From the NCBI GenBank assembly GCA_911728435.2, contig OU452203.1:18807651-18871650 (forward strand): a stretch of 64,000 nucleotides of DNA, in the 5' to 3' direction. This document shows positions 11,343 through 22,600 of the stretch, in pieces. Positions within the stretch are counted from its first letter, which is position 1; each line of letters starts with the position of its first letter. Source of the DNA: Apoderus coryli. Lineage: Eukaryota; Arthropoda; Insecta; Coleoptera; Attelabidae. Under the pieces are notes generated by a model. The model saw only the letters and a list, made by a program, of their open reading frames with translations, searched no databases and was not told the origin of the DNA. Position numbers and translations under genes: made by a program.

Positions 11343-12584
11343 ATTTCCCTCTACCATGTAGCTGATTTAGTTGCCTTTCAAACTGTGTTAAGGTGTCCTA
11401 TAAGTTATGCAGATATTTTCAAAATTCATTTTATTTTGTCTTCATAAATGAAATTGTTCATCCAAAAAATAATTTTCTAGAGCTACAATATTTTTGATTG
11501 ATCCCCATAAAAAGAAACTAGTACCTAAGCCAACGAAATTTCCCCAAATTAACAGAAATATTTCCCGACCATTGATAGAAATCCGTTTATTGTTAGCGGT
11601 CGGTGTAGACTTTGAGAAATTAATCTGTTAAAGACTTTTTCATATTTATACTTATATTTTACCATCTAAATAGGTCTCTAGCTCAGGTTTTCAGTAGATC
11701 AGCAAGGCAGGTCAGTAGATAAATAGCAAAAAGTTTGCTTTATCATTCTGATAATAAAAAAAAGTAATAAACCAACAGAATATCCATTCCAAAGACTTTA
11801 TTTGTAATCTACTAATCTGCTAACGTGAAAAATTAACCCGAATACCAGAATGATTCGAGTTCGAATCTCTACTCGAGTATCATATTATTCCACATACGCT
11901 TACCACCAAATCACAATAATAGTAAATCCAATGCTGTATTACTTAATATTTGTATCAATAAAAGAACTAAGGAACTCTTAAACACAAGATTTTTCCAGGT
12001 ATCCTTTCAAAAAAACATGAATTATCATCGTAAATTCCAAATCGTTCTATATAAAACTGTACTTAATACTTAAAACAAAAAAAAAATCATAACGGTTTCA
12101 CAAATTCTCAAATTATTAGTTATACGAGTACATTAATATGTTTTTCGAAAAAATTACCTATGTTACATAATATTTATAATGATTTACAACAGCAGCTAAA
12201 TATAACAACAATAAATAATGTGTTTATGGAACCATGAAATTAACTAATTTACCAAACAAATCTTTTTCTGCACTTTCTTGCTTTCATACTAATATTCAAA
12301 ATAAAAACACTGCTTACTTACAACTAAATTCGATGCACCTCCATCTGATCGTAAATTAAACAAATTGAGTACCTGTCTTTGATAGTTTATTTGAAACTAT
12401 AACAGAAATCGTTTTATCTGAAAAAAATGCCTTAAGTTGAAATCAAACCCAGGATCCAACGATAACAAACTTGTGCTTTGTGTCCACAGCTTATGAACAA
12501 AAGTCAAACATTGGTTTGACCAAAAATCTCCAATTTGTACGAATAATGAATAAATTAATGTTATTTCAAGGCATTTACTCCATA
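11343..12584. other. DIP2 intron, no gene found
   Basis: AT-rich. A B-box-like GAGTTCGAATC at about 11,868-11,878 hints at a tRNA-derived SINE remnant, but no matching A box is convincing. Confidence 0.35.
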
Positions 12585-13660
12585 TTATATATCTTTAACT
12601 TTATTGTCATAAAAGAATCACAAAAGTTCTTGTAGACAAAGTCATACTTAAAATAATATATAACAAAGACGTATACAAGTACAAAAGATTAATGTAATTA
12701 ATCGTTTGAAACACAATATAACAAAAATATTTTAAAAACATACGTAAACCTACTACATTATGTTGTCAGTGTTAGTAGGAAGGCAAGAGTAAAATCTCAA
12801 ATCCCCCAAACATTCATGAAGTAAAATATGTAAATAACAACACAACATAAATATATATATAAATGCAAGTAGCAGAACAGAAAAGACATAATACATTATA
12901 ATACATTAAAATCATCAAACCAAGCCAAAAGCAGATCAACACAACAAAATCAAAACAAACACTACCACGCATCAGCAAACTAGTCCTCCAGTGAGTAATA
13001 GGCCTTCTCAAGAAGAACGCGCTTAACAGCCTCCCTAAATTGCTTGGGATATTTTACAGCCGTCAAGTTTGGCGGCAAATGATTGTACATTCTGCGACTG
13101 TCATAAGGGAGTGACTTCTTTACCAAGGCAGACCTCGGTATAGGCAAGTGCACCCGCTGAACTAGTCTCGTGGGATAAGGGTGACTAGGTGGAGCTGAGC
13201 TGTTAAGGTTTCTTACATTTTTATGAATAAGACATACAGTTTCTAAAATGAAAAGTGATGTAAGAGTCAATATTCGATGTTTTTTGAATAATTCTCTACA
13301 GCTTGCAGTAAAATCTGTCTTACACATATAACGAACAGCCCGCTTCTGCAGTGTAAATATACTCTTAAACAAAGTTTGGCTACAAGTACTCCAGAACACT
13401 ATTCCATATCGAAGATAGGCCTCCACTAAAGAAAAATACACATTTCGTGCAACTTTCAGTCCAAGAGCCCCTAACACAACTCTCAAAGCATAACAGCCAG
13501 ATGAAACCTTCCTGCCCAACAGTTTAACATGTTCATCAAACTTAAGCTTTAAATCAATTTGGAATCCCAAAAATTTAACACAATTAGGACTATTAATATG
13601 GTTATTTTCAAATAGCAAATCATCAAATTTAAAATTAAAAGATAATACATGTTTTTGCTA
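12585..13660 (-). mobile_element. Jockey-like LINE 3' fragment
   Basis: A minus-strand LINE end: a 212-residue open frame (13,618-12,980) followed by a 3' UTR with GACAATAAAG near 12,605, typical of Jockey-type elements. The 5' part, including the catalytic core, is missing, so it is a 5'-truncated dead copy. Confidence 0.8.
12980..13618 (-). pseudogene. LINE reverse transcriptase C-terminal region
   Basis: The open frame begins inside the protein. Its N-terminal part has V-K-F-L-G-F-Q-I-D, the conserved block after the reverse-transcriptase catalytic core. A thumb-like segment with Y-G-I-V-F-W-S and L-Q-K-R-A-V-R-Y follows, then the C-terminal N-H-L-P region. The Y/F-A-D-D catalytic box would lie upstream and is absent. 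The frame is clean for 212 codons, suggesting a moderately recent truncated insertion. Family assignment rests on these blocks; the clade (Jockey against CR1) is uncertain. Confidence 0.8.
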
Positions 13661-16198
13661 AATTATTATATTATATATTCGAATATTAAAAACAAGTCAA
13701 ACAAATAATTTAAAAAAAAAGTTTGTACTTTTGACAATTTCTTATATTTTACCCTTTTTAACCCCTTTATGGACGCCATATGTATATTAATTTTACATCC
13801 AATAACAGCGGCATAATTTTTTGAGAAAATAAGATTAAATAGAGGCCCATGCTATCCCCAAAACATCATTGAAGGTTACACTGTGAAACTCAACAAAAAA
13901 AATTTAAATTAAAAATTTTCACTCTGATCAAATAAATGGAAACACTTTTGAGACACCCTGTATAAAAAAAATTGAGACCATTCTAACAAACAAAATTTCT
14001 ATTCATTAAGTTCTGCCGTGCCTAAAAATAAATGGAATCATTTTTATTCGAGTCAAATTCTATATACGTACCCAAAATTAATGCAATCTTTTTTGGCAAT
14101 TCTTTAAATTAAAAAAAATTTAAATTAAAAAAAATTGATTTTGACTATCTTTTTAAAGCCCCACACCTACGCCCTTGAGTGAGTCCCAAAATATACCTAA
14201 TAAATTCCTTGCCATGTCCAATAGTAATTTTGTACCAAATTTGGTTAATATCTGAGTGTAAAATCCCCGAAAATTATGCTAAATTTCAAATTTACCAATT
14301 TCTTAAAACAAAATTAATTGCAGGAAATGTCTGCCTAACCGTCACTGTACATTACTACGAAATATCGGCACAAAATGTTAAGAAATACTACTACGTACTT
14401 GTACTAATCAAATTAACATATTATATTTGTGAAATACTCGGTATAACGTAGAAATGCGCTCACAAAATACTACCAGCACCATCTACCCAACATCGACAGA
14501 ACTAAAGAAAACCACAATGATCGGTAGATGGCACCAACTGTTAGAAATTAATAATTAATACAGAATGAAATTATAATTAATTTTTTTACTTTCAACGATA
14601 TACATTTTAAAACGTACCTAATCAATACTTGATTATTCATTTTGGCAGAAAACGAACGAAAAAAAAAAAACTTTGAGCTATATTTGAAATACAGTCAGCT
14701 TTCAATAATAAATAAACTAAAAAAGTGAGTCACGATGGAACCTTTAATTATACAGGGAACTTCACCAAACGTTAGCATAATGAAATTGTTTAGTTTAAAT
14801 TTGAAATTTGATATCCTTGTTGAATGGGATAAAATTAAAATTGGATTCTTCAGGTAGAAATATTTTATTTCACGTTCAAAAAAAAAGTTTAGCCTACACC
14901 AATATCTAAGAACCTACTTTACAACTTTCTAGCTGAATATATTTCGAAATATTTTGTATTTTTAGTTTATACAATGCAATTTTTAAAATTTTATTTTATA
15001 TTTTTTGAATAACAAAACTGTTTAATGCATATACTTAATTTCAAGTGAAAAAAAGAGCGAAACAGAATAACACATGAAGAAGAAGATAAACCATTGTCGA
15101 AACGTTGTAAAAAGCAAAAAAATAAAATTAGACAAGCGAAATGTAAACGTCGCTAAAAATTCAAAAAAAAAGGTTTTTCGATAACCTGGAGATTGGGTAT
15201 ATGGACAAATCAAATTAAAAAATTCACAAAAAATGGTTTTCTTTACAAAGCCGCAAACTTTTGACTCCGCCTCGTCCAAAAAAATGAACGATGCATACTT
15301 GCGTTAAGTATCAGATTTGTAGAAAAATTGGTGCCTAATACAATAATATACAAATGGAACTTCCTGCCAAAATGTTAATTAGTTTTATTCTAGCTGCTAA
15401 TTAGGTACTACTTAGCACTTAATAAAAGAATGATGTCATTATAACAACTCTAACAGGTTAAATAGCAAAAGTCTAGCAGGGGCGTAACTTAAAGTATTAT
15501 TCTGTACCTACTAACTCGAGATTAAGGCACAATATGACAAAATAAACATTATGTGTACATTATATCGGGTTGCCCATTTAAAAGTGATTTTTTTCGGTGC
15601 CTAATGTTAGGTACTACCTAAAACTGTTGGTGCAAACAGCCATAAGTGTAATATAGATTAATAACGGTGAAACCCCTTTAGAACAGTTATCTACGCTACT
15701 GAGTAAGTACCTATCTACTATAGGTATTAAAAATAAGCAAGAATGAATATAATAAGTATGAAATACAAACGTTTAATAAGTTATCAATACAACATAGGTA
15801 GGATACTAGGTAAATAATACTTTTGCGCTCTTTGTTTAGCTGAATGCAAGCTAATTAAGTATTTATAAATTCCAAAACATTAATCATTGAGTATTAAGCT
15901 GTAGAGGTACAGAGTAACTTAAGCCCAAGGTGTGGTTTACATTTAGGTAACTAGTTATAAACAATATAATGTTCCATAATATAGATAAATGATATTGTAT
16001 TTTATGAGGAATCAAATTGGATCATCCCATGCTATAATACCTATATTAGGTAGCTTCATGAAGAATACACACTAACTAGTTATCAAAACATTAGGTACAT
16101 ATAAGTATCATAAATATAAATAATATTAACATTTGGTCGCACTTATGTATGACAATAGACAATATGTAAGTTAGTTATGTAGAACAAATATATTTTAC
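13661..16198. other. DIP2 intron, repeats only
   Basis: No exon found. Seen here: an ACACCCTGTA motif at 13,953-13,962; an imperfect hairpin between CACCATCTACC and GGTAGATGG (about 14,476-14,535); and a decayed hammerhead-like stretch at about 15,072-15,110 (ATGAAGA, hairpin, GTCGAAACGTT). Confidence 0.4.
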
Positions 16199-16289
16199 CT
16201 TCAGATAGTTCTAAATCCAATTCCGCCAATTTGTCCCGTACATCCTCAGGCAAGTGGGATATGTCCACCGTGCTAGTGAGATCACTCAT
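16199..16289 (-). CDS. DIP2: DIP2 (disco-interacting protein 2), first coding exon
   Basis: The exon starts at an ATG (16,289-16,287) and encodes 30 residues plus one base. It contains L-P-E-D-V-R-D-K-L-A-E-L and then L-E-L-S-E, ending at a GAAG/GTAAAA splice donor. This is the start of the DMAP1-binding domain at the N-terminus of DIP2 proteins, where the next residues are normally G-D-I-T-Q. DIP2 is a large conserved protein with two acyl-adenylate-forming-enzyme-like domains, linked to neuronal development and lipid metabolism. No later exon is visible at lower coordinates, so the first intron must run past the left edge. It is divergent from LanB2, with start codons about 3.2 kb apart. 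Confidence 0.85.
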
Positions 16290-17639
16290 ATTTGTCCACC
16301 GAATTTATTGTTTATCACATGAAACCACATACACAAACAATGAAATGTATATATTATAATGCACTTACCACTAGTTCAACCATTTTGGTTTATTATTATT
16401 TTTTATTTTATTAACAACATTATCTATTAATTCGTAAATTTGTCGATAACATCATTGTCCATTAATACCACACAGCTGCTCTTTAGCAGATGACATTTTC
16501 AGAATTGTTTTTCGATTTGACATTTGAGACATATGTAATGTATGACAGTGGATAGATAAGGAGCTTAAAGTCGTTATGCAACCATGAATACTTTCTACGT
16601 TAGTATTTTATATTGCTGCTCTAAAAGTTGACTCATTTAATACAAATAGTTTATTTATTACTAATTTACCTATCAGCAATGCGTAACAATACTCTGTATA
16701 CAGGGGAATTCAGAACAGTAACAAAAAGTAAAAATCTACCATTGTTTATTTTTGAATAAAAGTCTGTTGGGGCAATTAAAAGTTTCTTGTACAGCTTCAA
16801 AATCACATCGCTTGACCTTTATTTAAATACTCTTAATTATACTATTAAAATCACCTGCAAAATGGTTTTATTGAGAAAATAAAAACATTATTAAGCCAGT
16901 CTATGTAGTTACTTAAATGTTTTTTTTTTTAATTTAATAATAATAATAATAGGTTTTAGCTTGGAAATATAATATTATGTTTAATTTATCTTGGCACTAT
17001 TTTTATTGTAAATTAAACTATGTTAAATAACAGAGGAAATATAAAATCCGGAAACGATAAACTAGGAACGAGATTGTTGCTACAATTTTAATTAACTTTT
17101 CTAACGCCTTCATATATTTTAATAATAGATTTACATTTCGTAATTTTAGTTTGCCTTTAGAAAATATATTTAGAGTATTTAGAAATCATAATTATGCTTA
17201 GTCCACTAATATTAATAGCTAGGATTTTCGGTTTTGCAAGTTGCCTAGTAGGCCAAATTAATTATTCCTTATTCCATGTCTGGAACAACTTACGGATTTC
17301 GTTGAGAAATAAGGTCATTTTTATTTTCAACTATATTATTTCAGCTTCCTTGATAAAATTTGATCTGGCAGAATTTATTAGTAGGATTGCCATTTTCTAG
17401 AAATTTAAATTTGACAAGAAATTTATCACAACACATACACATTCTTTTTTTTGTTTTAGTTTTTTCTTTGCCTTTTAAAAAAATTATTTTATTTTCTTTG
17501 GGTTTTTGGGATCAGAAATTATATGCTATTTACTACCTATAATTCGCACAATTTATATTTTTTGTCATTTCTTCTGTACTATTTTTTTTAATAGGAACGA
17601 CGTACGATTCGGCAATTTTTTTTTTACATTTTACCCTCT
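16290..17639. other. DIP2 upstream region
   Basis: Presumed DIP2 5' UTR and promoter side of a divergent gene pair. AT-rich with an AAT microsatellite near 16,930. Short open frames at 17.2-17.5 kb have no recognisable content. A decayed hammerhead-like stretch lies on the minus strand at about 17,575-17,645 (CTGAAGA, GGTAA / TTGCC stem, GAAT instead of GAAA). Confidence 0.4.
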
Positions 17640-18530
17640 TCAGGTATTTACAATGTAACAAAACACAATTATATTACACAATACAAATTTTTTTAATCAA
17701 ACCTGAACATTTTATTTTAACAAAGAAATTGCTCCCTTGCGGAATTTAATAAATGTATTCTCTTGAGATCTGAAAACAGGAAAAAGTTGTTGGGGGCTAA
17801 ATCTGGAGAATACGGTGGGTGGGTAAGCATTCAGTTTTGCCATAGTTTTAATATATTTGTGACACGGTGCATTGTCTTGGTGAAACACTTCCTTCTTTTG
17901 CAAATGAAGCCGTTTCTTTGCGATATCAGCCATCAATCGATCCAAAAGTGCACAGTAATAGTCGCTGTTGATAATGGTTCCACTTTGGAGGTAGTCGTTC
18001 CGTTCGCATCCCAAAATACAGCCGCCATCAGCTTACCGGCCAACTGTTGCGTCTTTGCTCGCTTTGGATTGGGTTCGCCGATTGCTATCCACTCAGCTGA
18101 CTGTCTTTTGGATTCTGGTGTGTAATAGTGAAGCCATGTTTCATCCATTGTCACATATCGACGATATAATTCTATTTGGTTGCGGTTTAACAGAGCAAAC
18201 ACTCCTCTGAATCATCAATTCGTTGTTGTTTTTGGTCAACTGTGAGCTCACGCGGCCCCAATTTGCACAGAGCTTTCGCATACCCAAATGTTCGTGTCAA
18301 ATGGTAACAACACTAGCATCTGATATCTTTACAATGTCAGCTAGATCGTGCACCGTCAATTTGCAATCGTTCATAACCAATTTGTGAATTTTTTTGACGT
18401 TTTCTGGAATAGCTGCCTCATTTGGGCGTCCACTGCGCTCTGCATAATTTGTGCTGGTACGAATTCAGCAATCCACTTCTCTACCATTTGTCTCGATGGA
18501 ACAGAGTTCGGATAATGTTTATCAACAGAA
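17640..18530 (-). mobile_element. Mariner element relic (irritans-like), copy 1
   Basis: Minus-strand frames assemble into most of a mariner transposase. An N-terminal R-S-G-R-P region leads to H-L-G-M-R-K-L. The first catalytic block is T-M-D-E-T-W-L-H-Y-Y-T-P-E-S (aspartate present), and the second is H-Q-D-N-A-P-C-H-K. Several frameshifts and stops, including one before H-E-H-L-G-M, make it inactive. The third catalytic region is scrambled. It is interrupted or bordered near 18,530 by a Tc1-type fragment in the opposite orientation. Confidence 0.85.
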
Positions 18531-18910
18531 CAACAGATCGGCAAGACCGCCGCGCCGTTTAGTGTTGTTAGCTCTAAGAGATCGATTCTCTACCATCAGG
18601 GCAATAGCTGATCATCAATGATTTGCAGAATAAATAAGACACATTGGCATGCGCAATTTATATCGACGAGTACGTAGTTTCGGTCTTATTGGGAGAACAT
18701 CGAACCAATTGGCTTCAATGGTGTAGAGCGTGGAACCAAGAATGGAACCACGCAGTCTTTAGCGATGAATCGCGATTCTGTTTGGCCATGCAGGATGGTC
18801 GGGACGTGTAAGGCGGCGACGTAAAGAACGCCGTGATCATCGCCCTGTTGGGATTATGGTATGGGGTGCAATTGCTTATGGCTCTAGATCTCCCCTATAG
18901 TGTTCGTTAG
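18531..18910 (+). mobile_element. Tc1-like transposase fragment (degenerate)
   Basis: Plus-strand pieces show R-S-A-R-P-P-R-R, then W-N-H-A-V-F-S-D-E-S-R-F with the first catalytic aspartate. After a one-base frameshift comes R-D-H-R-P-V-G-I-M-V-W-G-A-I. These are hallmark blocks of Tc1-family transposases. The second and third catalytic residues are not present, as the fragment stops near 18,900. Confidence 0.8.
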
Positions 18911-19534
18911 ATGTATATAAACCGCATACCGATAGAAATCCATTTTATTTATTTTTTTTCTTAAAAAATTCCCACGCAAAACGTTTCGATGCTGGTTCGG
19001 ATTTTCATAAGATACTCTTCCAGGTACTTACATTAAAACTATATAAATAAAATCAAGGAATACATTTAAAAAATTACGTTAGACATTCTCTCGCCTGTAT
19101 AGACGAAGTTATTTGATTCTATGATAAATTTGTAGTATAGAAATCTGGCAATCCTACATCCACAGATGTGCATATTGTGTATATTGTGTTTTATTATTTT
19201 GCGCTCTTTCTAGCTTCCAAAAGTAAATAGAAGGAAGTGTTTATTCTCATTTCTTTAAATACTGTTTAGCGTCGTACCAACAGATTTGATTTTAAAAAAA
19301 GTTTACACAACACACACCAGATTTTCTGTAATAATGCAAACACTAACGTGAATCGTGTGCCCGCCAGGCTAATTTTATAAGACTGTTAATGAAACAAAGT
19401 TACAATCAGTACCTTACAAGTTTAGTCAAAAAACATGTTATTATAAACCTTGTGAATTTAACCATATTTTATTAAAGTTTAATAGCAATAACGAAATAAT
19501 ATAAGTATTGTTATTAATAATAATTTAAAAAAAA
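18911..19534. promoter_or_regulatory. LanB2 upstream region
   Basis: Presumed promoter and 5' UTR of the laminin gamma gene. I cannot assign a TATA box or initiator with confidence. A decayed GAAACG-type hairpin occurs on the minus strand near 18,975-19,010. Confidence 0.35.
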
Positions 19535-19681
19535 ATGAGGAATATATATTATTTAAATTTTTGTGTTATAGTGTTGTTAATAGTTTTCAAAACAAATATT
19601 TGTTCCAGTGAAGAGCAGGATGAAACTCCACTAATTGGTAGAAAAGGCATAAGGTGTTACGATGAATATAATAGGGCACGA
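19535..19681 (+). CDS. LanB2: LanB2 exon 1: signal peptide
   Basis: Encodes 49 residues: a hydrophobic leader (V-I-V-L-L-I-V-F) and the start of the LN domain with R-C-Y-D-E-Y-N-R. The donor CGA/GTAAGA is in phase 0 and joins [10 protein letters not shown] at 21,903. Confidence 0.9.
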
Positions 19682-22600
19682 GTAAGATCTTTCGATTTTT
19701 TTTAGTTTATTATAACTTAGTCTACTTCTTTCAAATCAAACTAGGTTTGCCGCCCTAGTGTTACGTCTATGGTTTAGCCTAAGTTCAACCCTTCTAGAGA
19801 TATTTCACTTTGAATTGAATTTTTTAAAACAAGGCGGCAAATTTAGTTAATCTTCAGTTTTCGGAATTATAAACCATGCAATGAAATCATGAAAAAAACC
19901 TAAATTGTGATTTTTCGAAAAGTTCTTATTTACAAAGATACAGGGTGTTAAAGATGACTGCCTGAGGACGATTTTTTTGAAATATTTTCGAAACGAGTAA
20001 AGATGAATTAATCAAATGTAGCATATTTATTCACCTAGTTAAATGTCGTAACCTGACATGAAATTGAATGAAAAAGGATGACCATAGGCGGGTAAACGGA
20101 GGGACCCTTGCCTTAATTATAACCTAACTTTTTTTTCTTGTGACTTTTATTCCATTTCTGTCAAAAATGTGATAAAATAAAGTTTTCTACATAAAAAATA
20201 CATACTTGTTTTTTCTCGAAAAACTTAAAGGTTTTCAAGAAATTCGAGTTTGAAAATTTTAGGACAAAACTGGTCCTTAGCATTAATAAAATTATTGAAA
20301 TACAGTTTGCTGACGAAAACGATTAGGACAAAGTGCAGGGCAATCCTAATGAATCGATCTATCGTCCAGTGAAAAAAACTATGAACTAGAGTCAAAAATA
20401 AAAAAGTTATGCCACATCAAAACTGTTACAAAAATTTAGTTATTTCTAGTCGAATACCATTTTTGAATGTAATTTTTTATTCGAAATTTTCACCACTTTT
20501 CCTAAACAATAAAAAGCAAAAAAGAAGCTTATAGAGAAGTTTTGTTATGTTGAAAATTTCTGTAATATTGGTGTAGCTATATTCTTTGAATATCTGCTGT
20601 ATAGTTTGAGTACAAATACCTTTTTATGGTCAGGCAGATATTGAAATACAGGTCAAAAACCTTGCACGTGCATATAATACTATGCACTTTATTTTGAATA
20701 GATTGTTAGTTCCACATATTTCAGTAATACCTATTATTTAAGAGTTTTAAACCTTTTCAAAATAATTATCTGCAATTTAAATAACGCACAACCAAACATT
20801 TTTCCCCGATTTGGTATTATACAGAGTATTACAGAATGTTATGAGGATAATTTTTTGGGCAGATCCTGCATTAAAAAATATTAAAAAAAAGTTCATACCT
20901 AATAAAGGGTGTTTTTTATAGAGGTGAATTTTTTAAATTGACGTGAAATTTACTTTATTCGAATGATAATCTTCTGGCATATGGCCGCCATGGCTGGCTC
21001 GGACGTAGTCTAATCTGGAGGTCAATTTTCGATGACTTTTTCTAACATTTGTGGCCGTATAGTGCTAAATAGTTTCGGGCTTATCGGCGTAGACTAGCGC
21101 CTTCACATATCCCCACAGAAAATAATCTAGCCGCGTTAAATCGCACGATCTTAGAGGCCAATTCCAGGGTCCGAAACGTGGAACTATGCGGTTACCAAAC
21201 GTTTAAGTGAAAGAATATTTCAGATTTTTTCTGTTTGGACTATTTAAAATGAATGAACACGAGTGATATCAAGTATATTATTCAAATTGATATCAAAAAG
21301 TTAATGATATCGCCATAATATAATATTTAATTATATAATTGTCCCATTTCTTGCTTTATCATAATATTTGAGTGAAAGCAAGAAAGGTTAATTTGATAAC
21401 TCTTGTAAGATAGTATCTGAAATTAAAAATTAGATTTAATTCAATTTTTTAAAATAGTTAAAATTGTTCTAAAAATAATTTTAATCATGAGCAATTCTCA
21501 AACGCTTTAAGAAAGGAAACCACAATATTGTTTATTTAAATGTTATATTAACCAAAATTCACCAAGTAAAATTTAACGTTTGTTACGACGTGGATATGAC
21601 ACTGTTTTTGGAACAGTTTTGTGACTGATGATGAAAGCTACTGCTGTCGAAGCATGTTTCAATTAAAATAATATTTGGATGAATAAATTTGTGGAGGTGA
21701 CGTTTTGTTTGCTTTGTTTTAATTGCATTGCACTCCACTGAGAGAATGGACTGCTGCTTCAAGTTAAAATATTTTTGATTTACTTGTGTGTTTATTTATG
21801 ATTACTACACAGCAATTATTACTCGTATTTATCTTTTCTTCTGTTGCTAAACATCTGGCATATTCCAGAGAACATTCCTCAATTTATTCTGAATGTTTCC
21901 AGCGATGCATTCCTGAATTCGAAAATGCCGCATTCAATTTAATTATGGAAACGACGAACACCTGTGGGGAAAATGGAGAAACTGAATATTGCGTCCAAAC
22001 TGGTGTGACAGGTCTACGGAAATCTTGCGAAATATGTTATCCCACTCAACATAATTCGAGATATTTGACAGATTTCCACAATTCCGACAATCCTACATGG
22101 TGGCAGAGTGAATCACTTTTAGAAGGCATCAGTCAAGTCAATTTGACATTGAAATTTGGTAAATATTTAATTACTTTACGGTTATATTCAAAATTGACTT
22201 TTTCGGACATCATGTCCCAACTTCAGTGGCTTTATAATATAAAAATATTTTCAGGAAATTAACAATCAATATAAAGACTTTTATCAGTCAGCGCTATTTT
22301 CACAACAAATTTCTAAATAACTTCGGTGAGGATAAAACTGGAAATACTGTCCCGTTGTAAATGATACACCCTGTATATAAGTATTTTTAAGAATGTATTT
22401 AAGTTCTTAATTCCTCAAATTAATTGGATTTCTTCTTGAAAAGATGATTGAAATATAATTAAATATATTACGAAGTCACCAAATATGGGCCAATGATTAC
22501 TAAAACATTCAAATTTCTGGAACAGTCGTATTTTATCATCTTTGACATGAAATACTTTCTAAAAAATTGAGTACTAATTAATCATGATTTTGTTAACTAC

